36,723 nt of DNA from Lentimicrobiaceae bacterium (GCA_018001695.1 JAGNHN010000036.1:1-36723), one strand, 5' to 3'. Positions 1-8,835 are shown, counted from the stretch's first letter. The notes: a model not told the origin generated them from the letters alone. A program made the numbers and translations.

Positions 1-1
1 A

Positions 2-103
2 ATAACATATACCCTCCCAATCTCTAAACATACACAAAAACACTTACTAAAGATGGATAAGGATCAGCAGGAACTATTTGATATTATCCAAAATAATTTC
101 TAG
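2..103 (+). other. C-terminal tail of an unidentified ORF entering from the left
   Basis: A reading frame is open from the window edge to a TAG stop at 101-103, giving about 33 residues that end in DIIQNNF. An internal ATG at 53 would give only 16 residues, so this is either a protein tail or chance. I do not recognise the family. It lies directly before a decapitated epimerase fragment, so it could be the end of an inserted element's protein, but nothing in the visible residues proves that. Confidence 0.25.
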
Positions 104-119
104 GGTGTCCCAACGCTGA

Positions 120-266
120 AAACAGGAGGGTGCCGACAGCCTTCTGAAAGGCCAGCATGTTTTTCCGGCTACCTTGCAGCAGGCCGGTTTCAGCTTCCTT
201 TACCCAACTTTACAATTAGCGCTGGAAGCGATCATCAAAAAGAAAAAAACACTGTCTCACCTATAG
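120..266 (+). pseudogene. C-terminal remnant of TIGR01777/SDR39U1 (YfcH-like) epimerase
   Basis: The frame after the TGA at 117-119 translates to about 48 residues that include LLKGQHVFPATLQQAGFSF followed by YPTLQLALEAI. This matches my knowledge of the DUF1731 C-terminal domain of SDR39U1/YfcH epimerases (pattern roughly LL-GQRV-P-KL---GF-F-YP-L--AL). The upstream Rossmann domain of nearly 250 residues is missing and a stop precedes the fragment in the same frame, with no start codon or recognisable family sequence before it. It ends in TAG at 264-266, overlapping the tail of the convergent minus-strand gene by a few bases. I read it as a truncated gene. A contig-edge artefact is also possible. 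Confidence 0.6.
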
Positions 267-653
267 GGACCTGCTTTTGACAGTCTTCAGCATCTGAAAC
301 ACCTCAAAGGCCGTGAAGGCCAGGTAGATGACCAGAAATGTAAGCATAAATGGAATGGCATCTGCCTGGTTTACCAACAGGGCGTATATCAGGATGATGA
401 CCAGATATAATAATAACTTGGAAAAGGTAATCAGCATGAAACGGTTTGCAAAGCGGGGTACCTTTTCATGTCCTTCCCGGAACAGGATACGATGTTGAAC
501 CAGTGTAAGCGAGAAGAAGAACAGAAGAATGAATGGGTAGGCCGGTGTCCGCCATTGTTCCGGTGACAGGAAAATGATCAGCCAACCGGCCAGGCCGGTG
601 ATGATGCTGAACAGTGTAAGACGGCGTAAGAAAGCAGGAAAAGGGTTCTCCAT
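261..653 (-). CDS. small four-helix membrane protein in the AtpI position
   Basis: This 130-residue protein is almost entirely hydrophobic, with about four predicted membrane helices at roughly residues 10-30, 38-56, 70-93 and 98-122 and a short basic tail. It starts three bases after the stop of the AtpZ-like gene, so the two are surely co-transcribed. In Bacteroidota a poorly conserved four-helix protein often sits between atpZ and atpB and is annotated as ATP synthase subunit I (AtpI), which helps assemble the c-ring. The position and topology fit that role, but there is no diagnostic motif. Unusually, atpB does not follow: the gene ends against a convergent epimerase remnant. Confidence 0.7.
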   Translation of the reverse strand: MENPFPAFLRRLTLFSIITGLAGWLIIFLSPEQWRTPAYPFILLFFFSLTLVQHRILFREGHEKVPRFANRFMLITFSKLLLYLVIILIYALLVNQADAIPFMLTFLVIYLAFTAFEVFQMLKTVKSRSL

Positions 654-656
654 GGA

Positions 657-902
657 TTACGGTTTTTTCAGAAAGTCCCTGATAGATATATATATGGCCA
701 GCGTAACGGCCAGCAACGACAAGGTGACGGTGAACAGCGGAAATTTCCAGTCCATCCAACGGTCCAGCTTAACACCTCCATACATCCCGCCACCGATAAT
801 GATGGCCATCTGGAAGGCGATGTTGGTGTACCGGATATACTGATCAGCCAGCTTTTTCCCTGGCTTTCCGCTCGTCATCTGACTTGCTTTCTTTTCCGGC
901 AT
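657..902 (-). CDS. atpZ: AtpZ/AtpI family ATP synthase accessory protein
   Basis: The protein has about 81 residues and two membrane helices. A first helix begins in a YIRYTNIAFQM segment and is followed by a GGGMYGGVKLDRWM stretch and a second helix. This Gly-rich end of helix 1 followed by LD-W is the hallmark of the AtpZ/AtpI family, which is encoded beside the F-type ATP synthase and is implicated in c-ring assembly or Mg2+/Ca2+ uptake. I chose the ATG at 902 (MPEKKAS...) because it gives the usual short charged N-terminus. ATGs at 878 and 914 and a longer frame to 944 are alternatives. Every choice overlaps the bactofilin gene, which implies translational coupling. Confidence 0.75.
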   Translation of the reverse strand: MPEKKASQMTSGKPGKKLADQYIRYTNIAFQMAIIIGGGMYGGVKLDRWMDWKFPLFTVTLSLLAVTLAIYISIRDFLKKP

Positions 903-1248
903 CTGCCTGACCATCCATACGGCATGAACCGGTGAACACGGCACCCGGCTCTATGGCAAGCTGAGAGGCTCTGATGTCTCCTTTCAACCTGGCGGTAGAC
1001 TTCAGGCTGAGCAGTTCACTAACCTGGATCTGGGCTGTCACCTGCCCGGAAATGTCGATATCACGGCATATGATCTCTCCTTCTACCAGTCCACTAGCCC
1101 CAATGACCACCTTGCCCTTGCATTGTATGGATCCGATAAGCTGTCCATCGATACGGAAATCCCCATCAGAAGTGATATCGCCCTTGACAAAGGTTCCAGC
1201 TCCCAACAGATTGATTGACGGTGTTTCAACAATGGTATTTTTGGCCAT
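844..1248 (-). CDS. bactofilin family cytoskeletal protein
   Basis: This 134-residue protein consists mostly of a bactofilin (DUF583) domain: a short N-terminal tail, then repeated beta-strand turns with alternating hydrophobic and Gly residues (GDFRIDGQLIGSIQCKG, VVIGASGLVEGEI, then LKGDIRASQLAIEPGAVFTG), and a charged C-terminal tail. Bactofilins polymerise without nucleotide into filaments on the membrane and act in cell shape or in localising wall enzymes. I start at the MAKNT methionine because the eight residues before it are not family-like. It lies 47 bases after porW on the same strand and overlaps atpZ. The nearby divergent M23 peptidase is noteworthy, since bactofilins are often paired with M23 peptidases. 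Confidence 0.88.
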   Translation of the reverse strand: MAKNTIVETPSINLLGAGTFVKGDITSDGDFRIDGQLIGSIQCKGKVVIGASGLVEGEIICRDIDISGQVTAQIQVSELLSLKSTARLKGDIRASQLAIEPGAVFTGSCRMDGQADAGKESKSDDERKAREKAG

Positions 1249-1295
1249 ATGTGTATAGTATTTAGTTGACAATTCAGAGATGCAATGATCTGAAA

Positions 1296-3953
1296 TCAGG
1301 GCCCCTTCACATATTGCTTATCGTAAAACTCCCGGTAAGATGATAAATCTTTGCTACGGTAAAGTACGGGATAATTCTCAACGGATATTACGAAATGATC
1401 AAATGTTCCCTCCGGTAGTTGGGAAAAAACATAGGTGTTGCCCTGAATACCATTGATATACTGCAACGCTAACGCCTGGTCCTTGAAGTTGCTGACTGTA
1501 ACCAGTTGTCTTGTGTCATCCAGAAAGAGGCTGCTGATACTGAGGTTATCAAGACTGTGGTATTTCTTATTGTAATCAGATATCCTGATCTTCAGTGCAT
1601 TGATGTTAGTGTTCTTAATGTCGGCAATCAGGATATATAAATGAATGGCTGATGGATCGTTGCGGTAAAGACTAATAGCTTCCGTTTTACCGGATGTTTC
1701 AGCCAGTGTGGTCTTTCCCCCGCCTGGAATGACTGCTGCAGAATCTCCCCCGTTCATCTGTTCAAGTATCCTGGCTGCCAGATCGCTGACATCGTGCTTT
1801 GGATATCCTTCCACCAGTCCCTGCAGCACAACCGCCATACTGTCCTTACTGATGGTTTTTCCAAGGGTTAGTGCTCTGAGAAATAAAAATTTAGGCAATA
1901 GATCTGCATCCTGGGCATCCCGTATCACCTCATTGCTGATCTGCATTACCCGGGCATGTTCGTTGCCGTTGAATGCCAGGAATGCCTGACGGTACAAGGT
2001 TTTCTCGCGGTTTCTCTCTTCTCCCAGCTTTAAATAATAGGATGGATCCTGGATGATCATGGCATAATCACTGTCAGGATAATCCCTGATAATCATGTTT
2101 TTATAATAGTCCCGCTTCGCGACATCCCCGCTTTCTTCATACAGTTTATACAATTGATAAGCAACTTTCAGGGCATATAGGCTGTCGCCCGGATAACGGC
2201 GAAGTAATGTGTCATAGGAAGCAATGGCCCGCTTCACATCGTTGAAGCCCTTATCATATATCAAGCCCAGGTTATACAACGAAGATTTGATCAGCTGGTG
2301 GGAAGCAGCCTTTTTCTCATCCGTTAGGGGAACATCCTGGAGGTAGTAATTGCGATCCTTAGGATCCGTCACTTTTACAACAGCACTGTCTCCTTCAATG
2401 CTGTCATTTTCAGCCAGGGCTTCATTATTGAATTCAATCTCAGTGGGGATTTTATTGGAAAGCCGCCAGTTATCCTCCAGCTTCCTGCGTCCCCACTTTT
2501 TCAGAAACTCCGTATACCCGAAACTCAGCGCCGTTGGATTGTAAAAATACCAGTTGGCGCCTCCCTGTCTGTCATAATTGGCTTCACGGTTGGCCTGCTC
2601 AATGAATCCCAGCCCCTGGCGCATCTGGTTTTGCTCCCGCTGGGCTTCCTGCTCTGCCTGCTTCAGACTCTGGATGATAGCGTCAACCACCTTGATGCGT
2701 TCTGCCTCAGGCATATTGGCCAGCCGTAACAGGCTGTCCTGTAATTCAATGGTTTCAATGTGCTCAACCAGTTCGTTGAGCCTTGTCGACTTGGTCTGGA
2801 TGGCTTCATAGTTGGTGTAGTCCTTGGGCAGGAACTGCACAGCCGTGTCGAAGTAAGCCTGTGCCGGTCGGTACTGGGGGTCCTCAAAATATATCTCAGC
2901 CAGCTTCAATGCAGCCAGACCTTTTTGGTAATCGTTAGAAACGCTTGTGCTAACAGCCTTTGTCAGATGTTCAATGACCAGGGGTGTATCCCCTTCCTTC
3001 ATGGCAATCTCAGCCAGGGCATAGTGGATCTGATCCCGGTACTCCTCATTTTTCTCATCCGCCAACATCTTGTTCAGTTCCTTTATAATCTCCTTGCTGT
3101 TTCCGGTGGAGGCGTCAAAGCATTTTGCCATGTTGATCCTGGCTTTGAAGGCCATCTCGTAGGGAGGATTACGGCGAATGACGCTGGCATAAAGCTTGGT
3201 TGCTTCATTTAATTCACCAACTCCCTGGTAAATCTGAGCCAGGATAAACCGTAACCTGTTCTTATCGGCCTTGCGTGTCGTCAGTCTCTCAGCTTTCAGA
3301 AGGTGCTCAATGGCCGGAGGATAATTCTGTTGGACAATATAGTATTCGGCAAAGGCAGAAGCCAGGTCCCGGCGATAACGGACAGGCGCTTTTTGCTTCT
3401 CCATGCGTTCGTTCAGCATGTCCAGCATGGATTCAGCCACACTGTGGTTGCCTTGTAAGATATGAGTACGTGCCAGCCATACACTGGCATCATAGCGCAT
3501 ATTCGGGTCGTTATACCGCTTAATGATAAAATCAAAGGTCCTGGCAGCCATGGGGTAATCCTGTTTGTAGAAATAGGCCTGGCCGATCATCAGGTAGCTG
3601 TCATCTATCCAGCGGTTATATTCCACTTTTTTGAAGTACATGGAGTGCCTGCCGATTACCTTGGAGCCTTTTTGGATCGCTTTGTCCATGTATGGCCCGA
3701 TAGATTGTACATCCTGCGGGGTTCCGTAATTGTGGACCGGTAGAACACGGTTGTAGTCATCCAGCGTCTTTTTACGCAGCTCGGCCACTCCTTCCTTCAA
3801 ACTTTCCCTTCCGTTGAAGTAGCCGTTATACTTAGCATTAATGTTATGGTAAACACGTCTGGTAAAGGTATTCTTCTTGGTGGAGCATGCCGTCGCGAGC
3901 ATGATGACACCGGCAAGCAGCAGTAAGCGAAGACGTATTGTGGAGATGATCAT
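1296..3953 (-). CDS. porW: T9SS lipoprotein PorW/SprE (TPR repeats)
   Basis: The protein has 885 residues from the chosen start. A signal peptide with lipobox LATAC puts the lipidated Cys at residue 23, so it is an outer-membrane or periplasmic lipoprotein. The following NTFTRRVYHNINAKYNGYFNG segment is typical of PorW/SprE, and tetratricopeptide-like helical pairs run through most of the rest. A C-terminal domain (about the last 130 residues, with FDHFVISVENYPVLY) closes it. PorW is required for type IX secretion and is reported to link PorN/GldN rings to the outer-membrane translocon. The upstream 30 codons to 4043 lack signal-peptide character, so I start at the MIIST methionine. It heads the minus-strand operon with bactofilin, atpZ and the AtpI-like gene. 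Confidence 0.88.
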   Translation of the reverse strand: MIISTIRLRLLLLAGVIMLATACSTKKNTFTRRVYHNINAKYNGYFNGRESLKEGVAELRKKTLDDYNRVLPVHNYGTPQDVQSIGPYMDKAIQKGSKVIGRHSMYFKKVEYNRWIDDSYLMIGQAYFYKQDYPMAARTFDFIIKRYNDPNMRYDASVWLARTHILQGNHSVAESMLDMLNERMEKQKAPVRYRRDLASAFAEYYIVQQNYPPAIEHLLKAERLTTRKADKNRLRFILAQIYQGVGELNEATKLYASVIRRNPPYEMAFKARINMAKCFDASTGNSKEIIKELNKMLADEKNEEYRDQIHYALAEIAMKEGDTPLVIEHLTKAVSTSVSNDYQKGLAALKLAEIYFEDPQYRPAQAYFDTAVQFLPKDYTNYEAIQTKSTRLNELVEHIETIELQDSLLRLANMPEAERIKVVDAIIQSLKQAEQEAQREQNQMRQGLGFIEQANREANYDRQGGANWYFYNPTALSFGYTEFLKKWGRRKLEDNWRLSNKIPTEIEFNNEALAENDSIEGDSAVVKVTDPKDRNYYLQDVPLTDEKKAASHQLIKSSLYNLGLIYDKGFNDVKRAIASYDTLLRRYPGDSLYALKVAYQLYKLYEESGDVAKRDYYKNMIIRDYPDSDYAMIIQDPSYYLKLGEERNREKTLYRQAFLAFNGNEHARVMQISNEVIRDAQDADLLPKFLFLRALTLGKTISKDSMAVVLQGLVEGYPKHDVSDLAARILEQMNGGDSAAVIPGGGKTTLAETSGKTEAISLYRNDPSAIHLYILIADIKNTNINALKIRISDYNKKYHSLDNLSISSLFLDDTRQLVTVSNFKDQALALQYINGIQGNTYVFSQLPEGTFDHFVISVENYPVLYRSKDLSSYREFYDKQYVKGP

Positions 3954-4048
3954 CAAATCCGTATTATATATGTACCAATGCGGCAACAATGTTCCAGGGA
4001 ACCTGCCGCCGCTGATGTTAGCCTGTTTCCCTATTAACTTCAAAACGA

Positions 4049-4080
4049 CAAAATTATTTCATTTTCATGAGGTATGCCAA
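4049..4080 (-). promoter_or_regulatory. promoter for the porW operon
   Basis: Read on the minus strand, TTG (4080-4078), 21 bases, then TAATTTTG (4056-4049) matches the Bacteroidota -33/-7 consensus TTG / TAnnTTTG. The predicted transcript would have a leader of roughly 90 bases before the porW ATG at 3953. The site is divergent from the M23 promoter about 70 bases away. Confidence 0.55.
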
Positions 4081-4121
4081 TCAAAGCTGATTATCTGAAG
4101 GATACAAGGGTCCCAATTTGC

Positions 4122-4129
4122 TATCTTTG
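4122..4129 (+). promoter_or_regulatory. -7 element of the M23-dxr-rseP promoter
   Basis: TATCTTTG is a perfect match to the Bacteroidota -7 consensus TAnnTTTG and lies 22 bases before the ATG of the M23 gene. I see no clear TTG at the expected -33 distance, so strength is uncertain. Confidence 0.5.
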
Positions 4130-4151
4130 CCGGTGAACAGGAATTAGGGTT

Positions 4152-5051
4152 ATGGCAACAGATTATGGGAATGAATCCAGGTGGAAGCGCTGGCTTAAAA
4201 AGCTGAGAAGCAAGTACCGTCTGGTTATCATGAATGACCAGACCTTCGAGGAGAAGCTATCTATCCGCTTGTCACGCATGAATGTATTTGTGATTTCAGG
4301 CAGTGTGGCCATCCTGTTGGTCTTTCTGACGACCTATATCATCGCATTTACACCCCTGAGAGAGTATATTCCTGGTTATATGGATGTAGGTTTGCAGGGT
4401 GAGCTGTATGCATTGCACCTAAGGGCCGATTCTATTCAGAATGAGCTGGATGACAGGGATTTATATATTCTGAACCTGCGCAGGATCATGGAAGGTGAGG
4501 AAATACTCACCCAGATGCCGGATATCCCGGACACCATGCCATCCTATGATGACATTACCCTGAGCAGTTCAGTGGAAGATTCACTTCTCCGGGCAGAATA
4601 TGCCGGTGCGATGGATCAATATAGTCAGCGCTATCTGGAAGGGGGAGATGGATTCAGGCCCGGTGCCTCGGGTGGCATTGCCAGTATGATGTTTTTCACA
4701 CCGCTCAAGGGAATAATCACCAATGAATTCAATCCCAGGATGCGGCATTATGGTGTCGACATCGTCAGCCCCCCGAATGAGAGTGTCAAGGCTGTGTTGG
4801 ATGGACGGGTCATTCTGGCAAACTGGACCCTGGAAACCGGCCATGTCATCGGCATTATTCACAGCGGCAACCTGGTTTCCTTTTACAAGCATAATGCTGC
4901 TTTGCTGAAGCAACAGGGTAGCTATGTCCGCGCCGGAGATCCCATTGCCATTGTGGGCAATAGCGGAGAGCTTACGACAGGTCCTCATCTGCATTTTGAG
5001 CTATGGTACAATGGGATGCCTGTTAACCCTGTTGATTATATTTCCTTCTGA
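4152..5051 (+). CDS. membrane-anchored M23 (LytM-type) metallopeptidase
   Basis: The 299-residue protein has a basic cytoplasmic N-terminus, one membrane helix (about 44-66), a short coiled-coil-like linker (about 75-110) and a C-terminal M23 domain (about 175-299). All zinc and catalytic residues are present: H199 and D203 in HYGVD, H247 in FYKHN, and H279/H281 in GPHLHFE. It should therefore be an active peptidoglycan endopeptidase facing the periplasm, unlike degenerate LytM activators such as EnvC. It is eight bases ahead of dxr and probably co-transcribed with it. This order (M23, dxr, rseP) fits envelope growth, and the bactofilin gene in the divergent operon could be a scaffold partner, which is inference. 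Confidence 0.88.
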   Translation: MATDYGNESRWKRWLKKLRSKYRLVIMNDQTFEEKLSIRLSRMNVFVISGSVAILLVFLTTYIIAFTPLREYIPGYMDVGLQGELYALHLRADSIQNELDDRDLYILNLRRIMEGEEILTQMPDIPDTMPSYDDITLSSSVEDSLLRAEYAGAMDQYSQRYLEGGDGFRPGASGGIASMMFFTPLKGIITNEFNPRMRHYGVDIVSPPNESVKAVLDGRVILANWTLETGHVIGIIHSGNLVSFYKHNAALLKQQGSYVRAGDPIAIVGNSGELTTGPHLHFELWYNGMPVNPVDYISF

Positions 5052-5059
5052 TCACGAAT

Positions 5060-6247
5060 ATGGAACCCACATCAGCGCTTGCCACTCCAAAACGTATTGC
5101 CATACTCGGCAGTACAGGGTCCATCGGCACGCAGGCCCTGGATGTGGTAAGGCAACACCCGACCCTGTTCAGTATCGTCTGCCTGGTTGCTCAGTCCAAC
5201 TGGCGATTGCTCGTTGAACAGGCCCTTGAGTTCAAACCTGAGAAGGTTGTGATCACCAGTGAGCAGCATTATCCGGCGGTGGAGGCAGCGCTAAAAGTTC
5301 ATGGTATCGATGTTATGACTGGTGATGATGCCATGACGAACGTTCTGGATGCCGTTCAGGCTGATATGGTGTTGTTGTCGGTGGTTGGGGCAGCTGGCCT
5401 TCGCCCTGCGCTAAAAGCAGCCGCGAGCGGTATAGATATCGCTCTGGCTAATAAGGAAAGCCTGGTAGCCGGTGGACATCTCGTTATGGCTGCAGCTGCG
5501 CGTTCAGGAGCCAGGATTATACCTGTCGATTCGGAACACTCTGCCATCTTTCAGTGCCTGGCCGGCGAGGATATGGCAGAAGTTGCAGAGCTCATCCTCA
5601 CAGCTTCAGGTGGTCCGTTTCTGGGTAAGGACAGGAAATTCCTGGAGACGGTAATGCCGGAACAAGCCATTCGTCATCCCAACTGGTCGATGGGCTGCAA
5701 AGTGTCGGTGGACTCAGCTACCATGATGAACAAAGGGCTGGAAATGATTGAAGCGCATTGGCTTTTCGGATTGCCATCGCAACGAATCAGGATCCTTGTT
5801 CACCCACAATCGGTGGTACATTCCATGGTGACTTTTATTGATGGATCCATGAAGGCACAGCTGGGTATTACCGATATGCGTCTTCCAATACAATACGCCC
5901 TGAGCTGGCCCAGGAGATTGCCGGGTCATCTGGCCGGACTGGACCTGTGTCAATACCCAGGACTGACATTTCAACCTCCTGACAATGAAAATTTTCGTAA
6001 CCTTGCGATCGCTTATGAGGCCATTGACAGGGGGGGTACCATGCCTTGTGTCATGAATGCTGCCAACGAAATGGCTGTCAAAGCATTCTTAAAGAAAGGA
6101 ATACGTTTTACCGACATTCCCCTGATTACGCTTGCCGTGATGGAATCAGCAGCTTTTGAACAGAACCCGGATCTGGACTGTTTGCTGGAGGCCGATCATG
6201 AGGCACGTTTCAGGGCGATGGAAATCATAAATAAAAAGGAAAAATGA
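5060..6247 (+). CDS. dxr: 1-deoxy-D-xylulose-5-phosphate reductoisomerase
   Basis: Dxr converts DXP with NADPH to 2-C-methyl-D-erythritol 4-phosphate, the committed step of the MEP isoprenoid pathway. The 395 residues match the usual length of about 400. The N-terminal NADPH motif GSTGSIG is at residues 17-23. The metal-binding segment VDSEHSAIFQ and the downstream NKGLEMIEAHWLF with its conserved Glu residues are intact, as is the VHPQSVVHSMV region. Its ATGA stop/start overlaps rseP by four bases, showing translational coupling. No strong Shine-Dalgarno is visible, as is usual in Bacteroidota. Confidence 0.96.
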   Translation: MEPTSALATPKRIAILGSTGSIGTQALDVVRQHPTLFSIVCLVAQSNWRLLVEQALEFKPEKVVITSEQHYPAVEAALKVHGIDVMTGDDAMTNVLDAVQADMVLLSVVGAAGLRPALKAAASGIDIALANKESLVAGGHLVMAAAARSGARIIPVDSEHSAIFQCLAGEDMAEVAELILTASGGPFLGKDRKFLETVMPEQAIRHPNWSMGCKVSVDSATMMNKGLEMIEAHWLFGLPSQRIRILVHPQSVVHSMVTFIDGSMKAQLGITDMRLPIQYALSWPRRLPGHLAGLDLCQYPGLTFQPPDNENFRNLAIAYEAIDRGGTMPCVMNAANEMAVKAFLKKGIRFTDIPLITLAVMESAAFEQNPDLDCLLEADHEARFRAMEIINKKEK

Positions 6248-7557
6248 ACGGATTGATCATGGCTGCCCAGCTTATTCTTGGGCTTTCCATATTGGTTGTG
6301 CTGCATGAATTGGGCCATTACCTGGCAGCCAGGGCGTTTGGTATACGCGTGGAGAAATTTTATCTCTTTTTCGACGCCTTCAAATTCAAATTATTTAGCT
6401 TTAAAAAGGGAGATACTGAATACGGAATTGGCTGGCTGCCACTGGGAGGCTACGTGAAGATTTCGGGTATGGTGGATGAATCCCTCGACCGTGAACAACT
6501 GAAAAAGGAGCCACAGCCATGGGAATTCAGGTCCAAACCAGCCTGGCAAAGGCTGATCGTGATGCTCGGTGGTGTAACGGTTAACGCCATTTTAGGGGTC
6601 ATTCTTTTTGCCTTCGTTCTATTGCATTACAACCGTGCCTATCTGCCAAATGACAGTGTTAAGGATGGTATTTATGCATATGAATTGGGCCGAAAGGCCG
6701 GATTCCTTCCGGGAGATAAGATCCTCAGCGTGGAAGGAAGGAAAGTGGAGCGTTTCAAGGATATTCTCTCAACCAAGGCCTTCTTTGGTACCGATATAAT
6801 GGTGCAGAGAGGCCAGGATACGGTTCATATCGAAGTTCCCAAAGATTTCTACCGCATGCTGAACGCAAGTCCAGGCGCACGCATCATTGGTCCTGAGAAT
6901 TACCGTTTTGCAGTTGATAGTGTGATACCGGACATGAATGCCGCAACCGCGGGCCTGCTGGCCGGGGATAGCATTCTGATGTTGGATAGCCTGAATGTCA
7001 ACTCCTGGGGTGCTTTTACTGAAATGATTCAGGGGAGGAAGGGAGAGACAGTGGAGATGATGATCCGGAGAGATACAGCGTTATTGAGTCTCCAGGTAAC
7101 AGTGGACTCCAGCGGGATCATTGGTTTCTATGCACGCTCACAGGAGTACCAGACGAAGCCATACCATGTTGGAGGCGCCATCCGTTACGGGTTTAAGGAT
7201 GCCATGGATATCCTGACCGCCAACATCAAAGGCTTTGGGAAAATCCTCTCAGGTAAGGAAAAAGCCAGCGAGTCGTTGCAGGGCCCCATCGGCATAGCGC
7301 AGATATATGGAAGTGTCTGGGATTGGAGCAGGTTCTGGTTTATCACAGGGCTGCTGAGTCTCATTCTGGCCTTCATGAACATCCTTCCCATACCTGCCCT
7401 GGATGGCGGTCACGTTATCTTTTTAACCATCGAAGCCATCACCGGACGGAAGTTTTCTGATTCCTTCATGGAAAAAGCCCAGCTTGCCGGTATGATCATT
7501 TTATTGGGGCTTATGGCCTTTGCAATTGGAAATGATATATTTAAGCTCTTCAAATAG
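6244..7557 (+). CDS. rseP: RIP metalloprotease RseP (site-2 protease)
   Basis: An inner-membrane zinc protease of 437 residues that cuts membrane-embedded substrates such as anti-sigma factors after a first periplasmic cut. Helix 1 carries the HELGH zinc motif (H21, E22, H25). Two PDZ-like regions follow (about 110-190 and 200-290). The C-terminal helices carry NILPIPALDGGH, the third-ligand motif. All catalytic residues are present. The PLGGYVKISGM segment is also characteristic. It overlaps dxr by four bases and ends within the stem of a terminator. No anti-sigma gene lies nearby, so its substrates cannot be deduced here. Confidence 0.95.
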   Translation: MNGLIMAAQLILGLSILVVLHELGHYLAARAFGIRVEKFYLFFDAFKFKLFSFKKGDTEYGIGWLPLGGYVKISGMVDESLDREQLKKEPQPWEFRSKPAWQRLIVMLGGVTVNAILGVILFAFVLLHYNRAYLPNDSVKDGIYAYELGRKAGFLPGDKILSVEGRKVERFKDILSTKAFFGTDIMVQRGQDTVHIEVPKDFYRMLNASPGARIIGPENYRFAVDSVIPDMNAATAGLLAGDSILMLDSLNVNSWGAFTEMIQGRKGETVEMMIRRDTALLSLQVTVDSSGIIGFYARSQEYQTKPYHVGGAIRYGFKDAMDILTANIKGFGKILSGKEKASESLQGPIGIAQIYGSVWDWSRFWFITGLLSLILAFMNILPIPALDGGHVIFLTIEAITGRKFSDSFMEKAQLAGMIILLGLMAFAIGNDIFKLFK

Positions 7558-7598
7558 GCTTAATAATCCCGAATCGGGCCTATTCAGGTATTTTTTTT
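7553..7598 (+). terminator. intrinsic terminator after rseP
   Basis: A seven-base stem AATAGGC (7553-7559) pairs with GCCTATT (7578-7584), with a smaller CCG/CGG stem inside the loop, followed by a run of eight T at 7591-7598. The rseP stop codon lies within the left arm. Confidence 0.65.
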
Positions 7599-7618
7599 CA
7601 AGTTTCGTTGTTAAGAGC

Positions 7619-7645
7619 TTGTTAAGAACTTTTTTCCTACCTTTA
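7619..7645 (+). promoter_or_regulatory. candidate promoter of the porP-gldKLMN operon
   Basis: TTG (7619-7621), 16 bases, then TACCTTTA (7638-7645) is one base off the -7 consensus. The implied leader before porP is about 160 bases. It is the best match in the 250-base gap between the rseP terminator and porP, but spacing is slightly short. Confidence 0.4.
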
Positions 7646-7809
7646 CCGCCTGTTTGAATGAAACATTGCGGCCAACCGGGCGGTATAATGTCCTGAAAGA
7701 GCAGGAAACAATGCTGATATTCACCGGAAGGCAGGTCGCAGCGTTTTGCTCAAGTCAGAGAATTTTAGTTATTTTATCGCCCTTTTTAGTGCAGGAAATA
7801 TACAGGGTT

Positions 7810-8772
7810 ATGAAAATACGTTTGATTGCCTTACTGTTGGGCGTGACTTGGGGTGTTCTTCTGCAGGCCCAGCAGGAAGCACAGTTTACCCAGTATATGT
7901 TCAACCAGATGGCCTTTAATCCGGCTTTTGCAGGAGCCCGGGATGCCATCTGTACCAATGGCCTGGTGCGTCAGCAGTGGATGGGTTTGAAAGATCCCCA
8001 GGGGAATGACATCGCCCCCAGAACAATCCTTGTCTCATTGGATGCCCCTGTCCGCCTCCTGCACGGAGGACTAGGTGCCACTATCGTTCAGGATCAGCTT
8101 GGTTTTGAGAAGAATATCGGCGCAAAGCTCTCCTATGCTTACCGGTTTTTCCTTGGAAATGGCAATATGTCCGTTGGCCTGCAGGCCGGATTCCTCAACA
8201 AAACCATTGATTTTTCCAAGTTTATTCCCATTCAGGAAAATGACCCGGTGCTGACCGATAAGAACGAGCAAAGCACCATGATGACGGATTTCGGATTTGG
8301 ATTGTATTATCAAATGCCTGAGAAATTTCATATTGGCCTGGCTTCGACACAGCTTAGTGAGGCTTCCTCCGCCATTGGAACCGACAAGGCCAGCTTTAAA
8401 CTGAAAAGACACTATTATCTCAACGGAGGTTATGAATATACACTCCCTTCCAATCCTTCGTTTGAGATACTGCCCTTTGCACTTGTGAAATCTGATGGAA
8501 GCACTTTCACCTTCGATGTAACAGGGCTGGTAAGGTATAACGGTCGCGTCTGGGGAGGTTTAACTTACCGCTTCCAGGATGCCGCTTCAGTGATTTTAGG
8601 GATGAACGTTCGTAACTTCAATCTCGGATATTCGTATGACTTAACTACATCTCAGTTAGGTCGCGTAACCAAAGGTAAAAGTACCGGCAGTCACGAGGTC
8701 TGGTTGAGCTATTGCTTTAAGATCGAAATCGAAAAGCCAAGGAGAAGTTACAGGAACACAAGATTTTTATAA
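7810..8772 (+). CDS. porP: T9SS outer-membrane protein PorP/SprF family
   Basis: The protein is about 320 residues from the chosen ATG, where a good signal peptide begins (KIRLIALLLG..., cleaved near LQAQ). The mature start QFTQYMFNQMAFNPAFAG is the signature of the PorP/SprF family, followed by amphipathic strands of an outer-membrane beta-barrel. PorP/SprF proteins act in type IX secretion or in surface anchoring of secreted adhesins. The 52 codons upstream in frame have no family features, so I reject the longer start. It lies 63 bases before gldK, the same order as porP-porK-porL-porM-porN of Porphyromonas, so I treat it as the operon's first gene. Confidence 0.9.
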   Translation: MKIRLIALLLGVTWGVLLQAQQEAQFTQYMFNQMAFNPAFAGARDAICTNGLVRQQWMGLKDPQGNDIAPRTILVSLDAPVRLLHGGLGATIVQDQLGFEKNIGAKLSYAYRFFLGNGNMSVGLQAGFLNKTIDFSKFIPIQENDPVLTDKNEQSTMMTDFGFGLYYQMPEKFHIGLASTQLSEASSAIGTDKASFKLKRHYYLNGGYEYTLPSNPSFEILPFALVKSDGSTFTFDVTGLVRYNGRVWGGLTYRFQDAASVILGMNVRNFNLGYSYDLTTSQLGRVTKGKSTGSHEVWLSYCFKIEIEKPRRSYRNTRFL

Positions 8773-8835
8773 TCAACATCGTTATACCGCATCTGGAATT
8801 ACCAGAGCATATTTGACAGCAATAATATCTCGTAT

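Noticed and set aside
7654-7809. Longer porP start
   Set aside because: The extra 52 residues lie before a proper signal peptide and have no family similarity.
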